This document shows, in pieces, positions 27,201 to 36,803 of a DNA stretch of 64,000 nt. This DNA is from Pelagomonas calceolata. Taxonomy: Eukaryota; Sar; Pelagophyceae; Pelagomonadales; Pelagomonadaceae. Below the pieces are notes generated by a model. The model did not search any database. It was not told the origin of the DNA and saw only the letters and a list, made by a program, of their open reading frames with translations. Made by a program: the position numbers and the translations under genes. Each line of letters begins with the position of its first letter. Position 1 is the first letter of the stretch. The DNA is taken from NCBI GenBank assembly GCA_918797485.1, contig CAKKNE010000003.1:1550001-1614000 (forward strand), in the 5' to 3' direction.

Positions 27201-29393
27201 ATGCTGCGGTGGACCCACCTCGCGGCCGCCGTGGCTCTGGGCCACGCTTGTAATTATCCTTTCCTGATGAACAACTCGTACGGGTGCGCGCGCGACCCCT
27301 GCGCGGCCCTCGACGCCGTGGCCTGCGCCGCGGAGGCGACGTGCGACATGAGTTCTGTGGGCTGCGCCACCGCTTGCGCCGCGCTCAACAGCTCGCAGTG
27401 CATGGGCCTCGCGGCGAACTACACGCTCTACTACTCCACGTTTAACATGGACGATATCACGTACGGCCCGCTCAAATGCAGCCAAGAGACGGTCGTGAGC
27501 GACGACTACATGAGTTACTGGTACGAGTGCTCCGGGAACGGCACGGCCGGTGGTGGCGCGTCCGGACAAAAGGACGACGACGGCGGCGTCTCCAGCTACC
27601 CCGGCCTCGACGACGACGCGGCCGTAGACCCGATGACGGCGGCGATGTCGCCCTCGGACCCGAGCACCTACGCCCTCGTGCTCGGCTTCGTGCTCGGACT
27701 CGTCGTCGCCGCGGCGACGTGGTACAAGGTCTTGTCGCGCTGCTGCAAGGGCCAGGAGAAGGCGCCCTGGACGGCGGCGGAGACTAGCAATCGGCTCCGC
27801 GAGCCGCTGGCCCGGGCCGCGTCGGTCCGCGTGGCGCGGCACCACCCCGCGCTGCGGGGCTTCGGCGCGCTCAAGCGCCTGGCCGCCGTCCTGATCGTGC
27901 TGGCCGGGAAGCTCGTGGGCTACGTGGCAGGGCTCCTCGCCGGCGCCGGCGTCCTCGGCACCATGGGCGTGGCGGGCCTCCCCAAGTTCTCGATGGAGGC
28001 CCCGGGGACGGCGAAGATACTCGCCGCGCTCGCGGCCCTCAAACTCGTGCTCAAGCGGTACGCGTCCATGCTGGCGCCCAAGGCGGCGTTCTCCGTGCAC
28101 CTCCTAGACGAGGAGGGCAAGCCGGTGACGATAGGTGAAGATAAGGAGGGCAATCCGGTGACGCTCGCGCCGGTTTGGAGCGGCGAGGCGAAGGCGAGCG
28201 CCGCGTGGCGCCTCCCGGGGCTGCGGGAGAAGCGGCCCGTGGCCCTGGACTTCGGCGCGGGCGAGATGCGGCCCGGCCTGAAGCCGGGCGCGCCGGAGCT
28301 CCAGTTCCGCCTCGGCGACCGCCTCGAGTGCTGGTGCTGCTGCTTCCCGTACTTCACGAGGACGCCCGCGGAGCTGAAGCTCGGGGACGCGACGGCGGCC
28401 GTGGGCCGGCCCGCGCGCTGCTGCCTCGCGCCGCCGCGTTGGTTTTCCGTATATTGCCTGTACCCCTGCTCCTTCTTCCGCCCGGATAAATGCTCCCTGG
28501 GCGGCCTGCTCAGCGGCGAGCGCACGTCCATCAAGCTCGCCAACAACGACAAGGCGCTGCTCAAGAAAAAGGTCCGGGACACCATAAACGCCGCGAAGGC
28601 GGCCGTGGTGGCGGTCTTCGCGCCCGTCCGGATTCTCGTAGACAAGTGGAAGGCCAAGGCCGCGGCCGCCAAGGTCGCCGTCGAAGGCGCGGCCAGGGCC
28701 GCCGCCGGGGCGAAGAAGGACGAGGCGCCGGCGCCGGCGCCGGCGTCCAAGGTCCCGACGTTCTCCCTGAATTTCGGCGCCGACGGCGCGTGCGCTCTGC
28801 CGACACCCGTCGCCGTGATCCCGGGCATCGACCTCGGCAAGGAGCTCATGGACGCGATAGGGGGATTCAAAGAAGCGCAGCAGCTGCGGAAGGTGCACGC
28901 GGATTTGACGGAGGGCGCCGGCAAGCTCGAGGCCGGCCTCGGCGCGGCCGCGGCCGCCGCGGACGACAAGCTCGAGCTGGCCGCGGCGACGGCGCAGAAG
29001 GAGGCCCAGGAGCTCGCCGCGCGGGCGCAGAAGGCCGCGGCCGACGCGAATGGCGCGGGCGACGCGGCGGGTGCCGCGGAGGAGGGCGGCGGCTCCGCGC
29101 TGCGCGAGAAGGCCGAGGCGCTGCGGGCCCAGGCGCTCGCGGCGAAGGAGAAGGCGGAAAAGTTGAAGGGCGAAGCCGACGGCTGGAAGGCGACGTACGG
29201 CCAGGCCAAGGACGAGCTGTACAAGCAGCGCATCTACGAGGAGGTGTTCCGCGTCGAGGCGTCGTTCGACGCCGGCCTCGACGCGGAGACGCGCCTCGAG
29301 GCGCTCGCGGCGGCGATCCTGGCGCATTTCAAGTGCGTCGACGAGACCACGCTCCAGCTGATGGGTGGCATCTCCGCGCTCTCGCGGCCGTAG
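27201..29393 (+). CDS. Large orphan membrane protein with Cys-rich ectodomain
   Basis: A 730-residue protein from ATG 27201, chosen because a signal peptide (MLRWTHLAAAVALGHA) follows directly. Next comes a Cys-rich ectodomain ('CARDPCAALDAVACAAEATCDMSSVGC'), a membrane helix ('YALVLGFVLGLVVAAATWY'), a second hydrophobic region ('LAAVLIVLAGKLVGYVAGLLAGAGVLG'), a beta-rich part with Cys clusters ('ECWCCCFPYF', 'RCCLAP', 'YCLYPCSFF'), and an Ala/Lys/Glu-rich coiled coil toward the C terminus. I do not recognise a family. Its 3' neighbour starts 0.6 kb on. Confidence 0.75.
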   Translation: MLRWTHLAAAVALGHACNYPFLMNNSYGCARDPCAALDAVACAAEATCDMSSVGCATACAALNSSQCMGLAANYTLYYSTFNMDDITYGPLKCSQETVVSDDYMSYWYECSGNGTAGGGASGQKDDDGGVSSYPGLDDDAAVDPMTAAMSPSDPSTYALVLGFVLGLVVAAATWYKVLSRCCKGQEKAPWTAAETSNRLREPLARAASVRVARHHPALRGFGALKRLAAVLIVLAGKLVGYVAGLLAGAGVLGTMGVAGLPKFSMEAPGTAKILAALAALKLVLKRYASMLAPKAAFSVHLLDEEGKPVTIGEDKEGNPVTLAPVWSGEAKASAAWRLPGLREKRPVALDFGAGEMRPGLKPGAPELQFRLGDRLECWCCCFPYFTRTPAELKLGDATAAVGRPARCCLAPPRWFSVYCLYPCSFFRPDKCSLGGLLSGERTSIKLANNDKALLKKKVRDTINAAKAAVVAVFAPVRILVDKWKAKAAAAKVAVEGAARAAAGAKKDEAPAPAPASKVPTFSLNFGADGACALPTPVAVIPGIDLGKELMDAIGGFKEAQQLRKVHADLTEGAGKLEAGLGAAAAAADDKLELAAATAQKEAQELAARAQKAAADANGAGDAAGAAEEGGGSALREKAEALRAQALAAKEKAEKLKGEADGWKATYGQAKDELYKQRIYEEVFRVEASFDAGLDAETRLEALAAAILAHFKCVDETTLQLMGGISALSRP

Positions 29394-30014
29394 GCCCCGG
29401 TCCATGGCCCGGGCGGGTCTTTGCGAGTGCGCGCCATGGCCCAGCGGGCGGTGGCCCGTCCGCTACACGCGGGACCGCCCTCACGGCGCCCGCCACCGTT
29501 ACAGCCGGGGCGCCGGCCGACGTCGCGGTAGCCTCTCTGCTTTGGCATTCTCCTTCTTGCTTTTTAGCGAGTCGTATAACTTACTTACTTAAATTAAAAC
29601 TCGATTGTCTTCACGGACTAGTTTCGTTTGGTACCACAAGACAAAACAGGTTTTTTGGTCTCCTGCCGCCACCGTCCTAAATAAGCGCGTTAGCCCGTGT
29701 GAATGCAAGCGTATCAAGCGTAATGGTCTCCATTTATCGGCCGCACAAGCGAGCGTAGCGCAAAACCGACGCGTGCGCTCATCTGGATGCAATCCACTGA
29801 CATCCACCTTAGTTGGCCAATCGAGAGATGGACGTGTGTGGGCTCGCGTGGCCGCCGCGACGCCGTGCATGGGACGCCACACGTCCGCGTGCGCCCGACG
29901 CGGCTACAGACAGTCGCGCGTGGTTCGGGAGTCAGGACGGCGGTTTCGGTAGCGCGCGGACTCCCATCGCTCGATGTCACGCAGGCGCGAGAGTCGGCGC
30001 GCGACCACTGATTA
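29394..30014. other. Intergenic region upstream of glutaredoxin
   Basis: 621 bp between two plus-strand genes. It is slightly richer in A/T than the genes around 29580-29700. No gene, tRNA or repeat is recognised. Confidence 0.5.
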
Positions 30015-30410
30015 ATGGGCATGACACAGTCCAGCCACACGCCCGTCGCCGAGGTCATCGCCTCGGCGCCCGTCGTCGTCTTCGCGGCGTCGTCGTCTGT
30101 GTGGAAATCAGATTCACGGCGATGGAGGTTGACGACGGTTTCACCGTTTCAATTATGCTCAGGACTCGCTCGCAGGTCGTGGTGCCCCTTCTGCAAGTCA
30201 GCGAAGGACGCCCTCAAGGAGGCGGGCATCGAGTTCAAAGACGTCGAAGTAACGGACGCCCAGAAGGCCGAGCTCAAAGCATGGACGGGCAAGACGAGCG
30301 TGCCGCAAGTATTCGTCAAGGGCCAGTTCATCGGCGGCTGCAACGACGGGGGACTCGGAGGCACGGTCCCGCTCCTGAAGAGCGGCAAGCTCCAGGAGAT
30401 GCTGAAGTAG
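30015..30410 (+). CDS. Glutaredoxin (CPFC active site), two exons
   Basis: Exons 30015-30088 and 30176-30410 join as 102 residues reading 'VVVFAASWCPFCKSAKDALKEAGIEF'. The dithiol CPFC site, the cis-Pro loop 'TSVPQVFV' and the glutathione-binding 'IGGCNDGG' are all present. It reduces protein and glutathione disulfides using glutathione; the short N terminus suggests the cytosol. Without splicing, 29 residues ('SSVWKSDSRR...') would be inserted just before the active-site Trp. The stop is 26 bp from the convergent gene. Confidence 0.93.
   Translation: MGMTQSSHTPVAEVIASAPVVVFAASSSVWKSDSRRWRLTTVSPFQLCSGLARRSWCPFCKSAKDALKEAGIEFKDVEVTDAQKAELKAWTGKTSVPQVFVKGQFIGGCNDGGLGGTVPLLKSGKLQEMLK
30089..30175 (+). 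mobile_element. Short introner-derived intron in glutaredoxin
   Basis: An 87-nt GT-AG intron. It begins GTCGTCGTCTGTGTGGAAAT, that is, an 8-bp target copy GTCGTCGT and then the same CTGTGTGGAAATCA terminus as the ABC1 introners; the downstream exon starts GTCGTGGT, matching the target copy at 7 of 8 bases. The distal terminal repeat is not recognisable, and only about 100 bp of element remains. Splicing restores A-S-W-C-P-F-C. Confidence 0.85.
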
Positions 30411-30436
30411 GCAACACAAATAACAACTTAGTAGTT

Positions 30437-31414
30437 TCACACCACGTCCCTCGCGCCGCGCGGCGTCGCCAGGAGGCTGCCGATCTCCACGATGATGTCC
30501 TCGCGGTCGTCGTCTTCAATGTACTCGTCCATGGCCTCCTCGCGCGCGGCGATGGGAAGCAGGTCGCCCAGGCAGAGCGGCGTCACGGCGACCCACGTAA
30601 TACACACCCCGGACACGTCCGTCACGAAGCTCACGACACATAGGAGGGCGACCATCCACGCCGACTGGTCGTGCGCCACCGCCGCGATATACGTCCGCAC
30701 GAAGGCCGGCACGAGCGCCGCCCACACCCAGCACGACGCGACGACGTCCAGCACCTTCGCCAGGGCCGCCTTCGGAAGCGTCGCGTTCAGCTCCCTCGCG
30801 TCGAGCGGCACGCGTAACGCGGTCAGCGCGCAGAGGCCGCACGCCAGGCACCGCACCAAGACTCTTAAAGGTAATTCCCGTAACGCACCAAACGTCGACG
30901 AACTCGGGAAAATTACGACCGCGAGCACGAGCAGCCAGAAGAGCGCGAAGCCCAGCACCACGTGCAGGAAGCAGAGCCGCTTGAGCCATTTCCGCGAGAA
31001 GACGTCGTCCGGCTCGTGGCCGCGAGTGAAGCAGCAGCAGCAGCGGCGACGCTCGTAATCCTCGTCGTCCTCGTCATCATCGTCCTCGAAGTCGATGATC
31101 TCCGGCGGTTGCCAGTGTTGCTGGAGCGGCGGCAGCGTTGGGAGCGGCGGCGCGCTCGCCGGGCGGGGCTTCTGCAGCAGGTCCCGCGCCGACGCGGAGG
31201 CGGCGCCGGGTGGTGCCGCGCGTTGCTGCAGCGCTTCGCGGGCGAGTGCCGCGGCGGCGCCGGGCGGTGCAGCCTGTTGAAGCGCTTCGCGAGCGAGAGC
31301 CGCGGCGCTGCCGGGCGGCCGAGTGGTTGGGGCAGCCTGCCCCATGAGTAGTGCATCTCTCGCCAGGGCAGCCGCGGCGCCAGGCGCGAGGGGTATGCTT
31401 TCTTCCGGCTCCAT
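30437..31414 (-). CDS. Multi-span membrane protein with N-terminal 'PPGAAAALAREALQQ' repeats
   Basis: A 325-residue protein, not recognised. Residues 11-85 hold four diverged copies of a 15-20 residue unit ('PGAAAALARDALL', 'PPGSAAALAREALQQ', 'PPGAAAALAREALQQ', 'PPGAASASARDLLQK'). A Pro-rich and strongly acidic stretch ('DFEDDDDEDDEDYE'), a Cys-Cys-Cys-Cys motif that could be palmitoylated, and then four hydrophobic segments follow. The tail is acidic again. The repeats may form amphipathic helices. Confidence 0.7.
   Translation of the reverse strand: MEPEESIPLAPGAAAALARDALLMGQAAPTTRPPGSAAALAREALQQAAPPGAAAALAREALQQRAAPPGAASASARDLLQKPRPASAPPLPTLPPLQQHWQPPEIIDFEDDDDEDDEDYERRRCCCCFTRGHEPDDVFSRKWLKRLCFLHVVLGFALFWLLVLAVVIFPSSSTFGALRELPLRVLVRCLACGLCALTALRVPLDARELNATLPKAALAKVLDVVASCWVWAALVPAFVRTYIAAVAHDQSAWMVALLCVVSFVTDVSGVCITWVAVTPLCLGDLLPIAAREEAMDEYIEDDDREDIIVEIGSLLATPRGARDVV
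31190..31390 (-). repeat. Coding tandem repeat, about 45-60 nt units
   Basis: This is the DNA behind the four 'PPGAAAALAREALQQ' units of the membrane protein. The units share GCGAAGCGCTGCAGCA-like blocks but differ in spacing, so they arose by old tandem duplication. Confidence 0.7.
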
Positions 31415-31743
31415 ATACGACGTGTGTGGATCCTACGCCATCAATGCGGCATGGACAGTCACATTAGCTGAAAAGCTGCCCATCACGGGATCCCGCACGT
31501 TGGAACGTATCGCTTTTTGTTCGTGCAACGGTGCCTTGCGAACCATCCCTCGGCCTTTGGACGAGTTCCAACTTCTTTCCGACGACTCTCAAAAATGATC
31601 TCTCAAGCTTGGCCAACTCATGAGCTCAGCGGTCGGCGCACACGATACGGTGCCAACGCATGCAAAGACGTTGTTGTCTAGGCGTAAACCGATCGCTCTC
31701 ACGAAACAACCAGCTTTTCGCAGCTGTGCCACGCTAGCTAGCC
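31415..31743. other. Divergent promoter region
   Basis: 329 bp between the repeat-bearing membrane protein and the photolyase/hydrolase gene. Nothing specific is recognised. Confidence 0.5.
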
Positions 31744-33663
31744 ATGGCATGCATGCTAGCACCCCTGCTGCTGGTGGCTGCCGCCAGCCATGCATTGCAA
31801 GCGCCTCGCCGCGTCGCAAGGCACACGACGCTGCGCATGGCCACGGAAATCGTGCAGTTCACGACGGACTTACGCGTCGAAGATCATGGCGGGTTAAGCG
31901 CGGCAGCGAACGCGGACGCGTGGCTTCCAGTCTACTGCGGCACGGACGCGGACGATGCGCGCGTCGCAAGAGCTCTGCGCGAGCTCGACGCCGAACTTAG
32001 GGAGAAATACGACGCGCCGCTGCGCGTCGTCAAGGGAAACCCGACAAAAATTGCCGACGTCGCATCAAACATGAACGCGGGCGCCGTCCACGTCTGCGCC
32101 GACGACCCTACGGTAGCGACGGAGGACCTGAAAGAGGCCCTGGGAGATAACTTCAAGACCTGGACGGCGCCGCTGCGGGATTTGACAATTGATCCCGAGC
32201 GCGACTTCGACGCGTACATATCAAGCCTCGGTAGCGTTATAAAGCCCGAGGCCGCTCCGGTCAATATGCCGCCCCTCGCATCCACCGATCTGGACGGCGT
32301 CGATTCATTGAAACCGCAGTCGCCGCACGAGGCGCCGTGGGCAGACGTCAGTACAAAGTTCTGCGGCTGCCGGTCCCTCAAAGAAGGCCTGGAAAGCTAC
32401 CTGAGCGAAGGGCGGGGGCCCTTCACCGATCGACACTTCACGAAACCTCAGACAACTTCTCTGTACGCCGCGTCGCTGGCCTGGGTCGTCGGCGATGGTA
32501 CACCGAGCGCGCGCCTCGCGTACCGGGAACCCGCTTCACGAGCCTTCTCGGAGGCGCTGGCGCTAGGCTGTCTGAGCGTCAGAGAAGCGTATTCACTCGC
32601 CCGACGAGGTGGAGCTCTACCTATAACGCAGACGAAGGGTCGAGGGTGGCCCGTCTTCTTCGAGAGGACGGCGACGGCGTTAGGTGATGTCGTCGAGTTC
32701 GGCGAGTACCACCGGTTACTCGCATCGGCAAAGGGGCCTAGATCGAATGGAGACAGCTGGTATAGGTGGGAGGGCCACCTGTGGCGACTGAAGACGCTGC
32801 GGGGCGAAGCCTCATCATCCCCTACATTGGTCTGCGTCCACGGCTTCGGGGCGTCATGTAACCAGTGGGAGCGGCTCACGGAAGCGTTACCTCATGATAT
32901 AGAGCACGTCGTCGCCATTGAATTACTAGGCTTCGGGCTCTCGGCCAAGCCCGGTATAAGCTACACGCAGCACCTCTGGGAGCGCTACGTGAGCGACGCT
33001 CTACGACGTGTGCCGGGGCCCGTGGTGCTGGTAGGCAACTCGATCGGCGGCGGCTTGTGTGCGGGTGTCTCCGCGAATCATCCCGAGAAAGTAGCCGGAT
33101 TAATCTTGTGCAACACGGCGGGAAGCTTGTTGGATGCGGAGCAGGTCAAGGAAGAGGGCGGTTTGGATGTCGCTGCGAAGACGCTGAACCTTGATTTGGC
33201 GCCGTATGCTGGACCGCCGCAATTTGCGTTGGACGCCTTCGGGGAAGTCGTCATCGCCGGTCTAAGACCGAAGATCCCCGAACTCCTAAAAAAGTACTAC
33301 GACGTGCGGCCGGAAAACGCGGACGTGGCCCTCGCTAACGCTATTTCGAGGGACGCGCGGGACCCTGGCGCGGCCAACGTTATTGGTTCGGGTGCGAAGC
33401 TGCCCCCCCAGCGGTCGCTGAACGAGGACTTTGGGATCTATGAGGGCCCGATCTTGGTCCCGCAGGGTTCTAGGGATGCCGTGACGGGCCCCGAGCGCGC
33501 TGTTCAGCGTGCCGACGACCTCGAGAAGCTCCGGCCAGACATCACGGTCGAGAAATTAATCTCGGGCCACTGCCCCCACGACGAGACCCCCGATTTGGTC
33601 GCCGGCGCTATTGGCGGGTGGTGGCCCCGCGCCGTGGAACGCGCTAGAAGTCTAACAATTTAG
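31744..33663 (+). CDS. Photolyase-like / alpha-beta hydrolase fusion, plastid-type
   Basis: A 639-residue protein. The leader (MACMLAPLLLVAAASHALQAP) is signal-like, with a plastid motif. Residues 35-320 follow the photolyase/cryptochrome N-terminal and FAD-domain layout ('VQFTTDLRVEDHGGLSAAAN', 'WLPVYCGTD', 'SLKEGLESYLSEGRGPF', 'TTSLYAASLAWVVGDGTPSARLAYRE'), though much is diverged. From 340 on it is an alpha-beta hydrolase: oxyanion strand 'VCVHGFGASCNQW', nucleophile elbow GNSIGG with Ser433, then 'GSRDAV' and 'SGHCPHDETP' for the acid and His. The same fusion occurs in plants (AT4G25290 type). The substrate is unknown. Its TAG overlaps the P1 stop. Confidence 0.85.
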   Translation: MACMLAPLLLVAAASHALQAPRRVARHTTLRMATEIVQFTTDLRVEDHGGLSAAANADAWLPVYCGTDADDARVARALRELDAELREKYDAPLRVVKGNPTKIADVASNMNAGAVHVCADDPTVATEDLKEALGDNFKTWTAPLRDLTIDPERDFDAYISSLGSVIKPEAAPVNMPPLASTDLDGVDSLKPQSPHEAPWADVSTKFCGCRSLKEGLESYLSEGRGPFTDRHFTKPQTTSLYAASLAWVVGDGTPSARLAYREPASRAFSEALALGCLSVREAYSLARRGGALPITQTKGRGWPVFFERTATALGDVVEFGEYHRLLASAKGPRSNGDSWYRWEGHLWRLKTLRGEASSSPTLVCVHGFGASCNQWERLTEALPHDIEHVVAIELLGFGLSAKPGISYTQHLWERYVSDALRRVPGPVVLVGNSIGGGLCAGVSANHPEKVAGLILCNTAGSLLDAEQVKEEGGLDVAAKTLNLDLAPYAGPPQFALDAFGEVVIAGLRPKIPELLKKYYDVRPENADVALANAISRDARDPGAANVIGSGAKLPPQRSLNEDFGIYEGPILVPQGSRDAVTGPERAVQRADDLEKLRPDITVEKLISGHCPHDETPDLVAGAIGGWWPRAVERARSLTI

Positions 33664-33761
33664 TAGTCGTCGCCGCCGCCCTCGCCGCCGAACATGTCCA
33701 TGCCGCCGGCCATGTCAATCTCCTCCTCCTCTTCCTCTTCCTTCTTCTCTTCCTCCTTCTC

Positions 33762-33817
<56 letters not shown>

Positions 33818-34037
33818 AGCCGCCCGGCTTGACGATGAGGTTCTTGCAGTTGTCGCCCGACGTGAAGAACTTGGCCGCGATCATGGGCCAGTAGGCCTCG
33901 ACCTCGTTCCCCGTGGCCTCGACCATGGCCTTGATCGAGTCGGCGTTGATCTCCGCGCCGCCGTCGTGGAGCGCGAGCGCCGCGAAGCACACGCAGTGCT
34001 CGTCCTTCTCGGCCTTCGAGAGACCCGCGAGCGCCAT
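33660..34037 (-). CDS. RPLP1: 60S acidic ribosomal protein P1 with unusual C terminus
   Basis: A 125-residue protein. The N-terminal helical domain is typical ('SKAEKDEHCVCFAALALHDGGAEINADSIKAMVEATGNEVEAYWPMIAAKFF'), followed by a glycine hinge and an acidic stretch. P-proteins form the stalk that recruits elongation factors. The end reads 'IDMAGGMDMFGGEGGGDDY' rather than the classic (S)DDDMGFGLFD tail. Some protists have such tails, so this may be a lineage trait. The last codons share bases with the convergent gene's stop. Confidence 0.93.
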
Positions 34038-34645
34038 TTTTTTCGTCTCAAATACCTTTCACCCTCGAGAGGGACTCGACGACGTCTGTGCGTAGTCAAG
34101 CGGTACCTGCGCGGCAAGAGGTGAGTTTTACAATTTTTTGTATTTGTGTATGAAGCGAGCGACGGTCTCGGCGCGTCCCCAGGCCTGCCCGGTCGGCGGC
34201 GTTTAGGTGCTGGAGGTCCAGCCCTAGCAACACACCGTATGCGCCGTGTCGCCCACGGCCAGCGATGCGGTGCACAGGCGTGTTCGAGGGGTATGTCGAC
34301 GGCGTCCGGAGCGCTTCGAGTCTCTGAAATTCGCAGTAGCAACGCTGTGCGGCACCAAAGACGGCTGCTTTGTATGCTCGCTTTTTGCGCGACGCCTCTA
34401 AAAAAACTAAAAACTCCGGGACCGATGATGGCACGAGGACTCTCGGGGAAGGCTGGCGAGAGCTCTCGCCGTGGATGAGGCCGTTTCGCGAGGCCGTCGA
34501 CGGCCCATCGGTTGGAGGACCGAGCTGCCAAAACGGTGGACGTAGCACCGGTGCAGCTGCCCAAACCGGTGCGACAGCAGCACACCGTACGCCTCGCACA
34601 GCCGCCGCAGCGCCGCGGCAGCCGAACCACACAAAACGAGCAACC
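34038..34645. other. Divergent promoter region, P1 and EF-hand/WW genes
   Basis: 608 bp. The EF-hand frame stays open back to 34370 but that stretch has no domain character and is more likely 5' UTR. No other signal is recognised. Confidence 0.5.
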
Positions 34646-36241
34646 ATGACCTCCTGGGCCCAAGTGTCAAAATGCTGGAAGGTAGACAATGGAGACGACT
34701 TCGACGCGAAGGCCCTGGAGTTGTATTTCCCCGCCGCCAAAGACCACGAGGGCGCCGAAGCAAGAAAAACGATCTGGAAGGCCATGGACAACAACGGCAA
34801 CAAATATGTGAGTTTAGCCGAGTACGACGGGTGGTTTAATCAACACACGGGCCAGCTCGAGACGAAGGCCGGCTGCAAGCCGGTTGCCGGAAAGTCCACT
34901 ATTTTTACGTATGCCCGGCCCGTGTTGATCAGGGCGTTTACGCTAGCGAATGGCGTTGCTCCTACCTCACCCCATAAAGCTGGGTTAGATGGCGACGAGT
35001 ATGTTACAAGGGATGAATTAAGGTGTCTCATGGTCGTGACCCAGGCGGCGCTGAAGATTTACCGGTTATTTGAGAGCGCGGATACGTCTGGCGATCGCCG
35101 ATGTACGCGCGACGAGTGGGACGCGGGTCTCGAGCATATGAATAACGAGCTGAAATCCTACGGTCTAGCAGGTGATTTGGTCAGTGACGACTTCGACAAG
35201 GTCGATGCGGATGGGGGTGGGTCGATACTGTTAGATGAGGCGGTGCACTTTTTCTTAGATCGGTTATGTGATGATCCAGCATTACTGAGGGAGAACGTGA
35301 GTGAAACAAAGGAGTTAGCCGAGCGGTCGGCGAAGAACATCGCCGTCGCTCCCAGTAAGCCTCCCGCACCAGAGAAGAAGAAGCACAAGGTACTAACCAC
35401 GTCCAAGGTCTGGGACTTGGTTGTGAATCAGGGTATGGGTGCTGTGCACATTCAACGAGCGTGTGATGCGGCGCATCTGGGCGACGACATCACGCTCAAA
35501 GCGGAACGAAGAGGCCGGGGCTTCATCCTGACGGCGACGGTTCCTAGAACGTTCGACGCCTGGACGTGGCTCGACGAGGAGTTGAAGGAGGTGCTTTCAG
35601 ATTTGGTCCAAGATATTAGTTTGAGGGGTGTGAAGAAGAAGGCGCCGGCCTTCGACGGCGCCCCGCCTCCTGTGAAGCCAGTTGTTGTGGAGGCGGCGGC
35701 GCCCGCGCCGCCGCCGCCGCCACCAGTCACACAAGCGGAGCCCGGCATGAAATTGCACTACGAGGGCGTCGAGCTTTGTCTGAGACAGACGGGCGCCGCG
35801 GCCACGGGCCAGGGGCCTTTGACACTAGAATTCGGCGGTCTGAGAGTTACGGTCGAGCGCAGCGACGGCGTCTCCACCATCGCCGGCGGGCGCGTCGAGC
35901 GGCGCCACGCGACGGTCCGCTCGCCGCGGCGGCGAATTACTCGAAAGCCGCTCCACGTCACCGGAAACAGTACAGGATCGCCCGTGCGCCGGTCGACGGC
36001 TCCCGTCAAGCCGCCGCCCTCACCTAGACGAGAAGCGCCGGCGGTCCTCCCGAGCGGCTGGTCGCGCAAGTGGTGCCCGCGCAAGAGCCGCTACTACTAC
36101 CTCGACCACGCGACCAAAACGACGACCTGGAAGCACCCCTTGGAACTGCGGCCGTCGTCCGTGCGCGCGTCGGTCGACCCCTTCTCGAGCTTCTACGACT
36201 ACGACGTCCTCGCGTCGCCGGACGCGCGCACGCGGCGCTAA
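34646..36241 (+). CDS. EF-hand protein with C-terminal WW domain
   Basis: A 531-residue protein from ATG 34646 ([11 protein letters not shown]). EF-hand-type loops include '[17 protein letters not shown]', '[17 protein letters not shown]' and '[17 protein letters not shown]'. A Lys-rich linker, a middle domain ('[25 protein letters not shown]'), a Pro-rich spacer and a basic region follow. Near the end is a WW domain ('[31 protein letters not shown]') with both Trp and the Tyr block, which should bind Pro-rich ligands. The combination suggests a Ca2+-responsive adaptor; location and partners are unknown. Confidence 0.82.
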   Translation: MTSWAQVSKCWKVDNGDDFDAKALELYFPAAKDHEGAEARKTIWKAMDNNGNKYVSLAEYDGWFNQHTGQLETKAGCKPVAGKSTIFTYARPVLIRAFTLANGVAPTSPHKAGLDGDEYVTRDELRCLMVVTQAALKIYRLFESADTSGDRRCTRDEWDAGLEHMNNELKSYGLAGDLVSDDFDKVDADGGGSILLDEAVHFFLDRLCDDPALLRENVSETKELAERSAKNIAVAPSKPPAPEKKKHKVLTTSKVWDLVVNQGMGAVHIQRACDAAHLGDDITLKAERRGRGFILTATVPRTFDAWTWLDEELKEVLSDLVQDISLRGVKKKAPAFDGAPPPVKPVVVEAAAPAPPPPPPVTQAEPGMKLHYEGVELCLRQTGAAATGQGPLTLEFGGLRVTVERSDGVSTIAGGRVERRHATVRSPRRRITRKPLHVTGNSTGSPVRRSTAPVKPPPSPRREAPAVLPSGWSRKWCPRKSRYYYLDHATKTTTWKHPLELRPSSVRASVDPFSSFYDYDVLASPDARTRR

Positions 36242-36803
36242 GTACTCACGCGTCTTTTATCCTATCTTCAGTGCCGCGTCGGGGGGCGTACTTGTCGCGC
36301 GGTTCAGGACCTCCGCCCGCGCATCGTTGCCTTTTGTTCACTACGGAGTTGTGATTATTCGCGCCGGCGGCGCGGCGGGTGATCGCGGCGGGTTCTCGCC
36401 GCCACGGCGAGACCTCCCCGGGCGCCCCGGGACCCGCCTGCGACGCCCACACGCGTCCCCCTCACATGATCCCACTAGCCATTTCGCAGAGCTCCCACTT
36501 GTGGGAGTGCATGAGCCATCTGGGAGCGGGGCCAAGACGCAGCCGACGGCTGCCCCAAAGTGCTGCGGAGGCACTCTCGCCTCCAGCCGGCGCTGCCTGC
36601 CCGGTCGCAGCGCCGGCGCGCGCGCGCAGGCGCCGCGGCGATTGGCGTCCTGCGGGAGAGCAGCCCCGCCGAGCACCCGCAGTGACTCCCGGTGCCCCTG
36701 GTGCGCACGGAGCTCTCAGCAAGGTAGAGACTAACGGTGACCGCGCCACTCGCTCCCCGGCGAGGATCCACAAGCAACACCCTCGGAGGAAGAGGATCCC
36801 GGC
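36242..36803. other. Intergenic region upstream of CDC14
   Basis: 562 bp between two plus-strand genes; holds the CDC14 promoter. No gene or repeat is recognised. Confidence 0.5.

Noticed and set aside
28104-29405. 433-residue minus-strand frame antisense to the orphan membrane protein
   Set aside because: Antisense shadow; Arg/Leu/Gly-rich, without motifs, while the plus strand has a signal peptide and helices.
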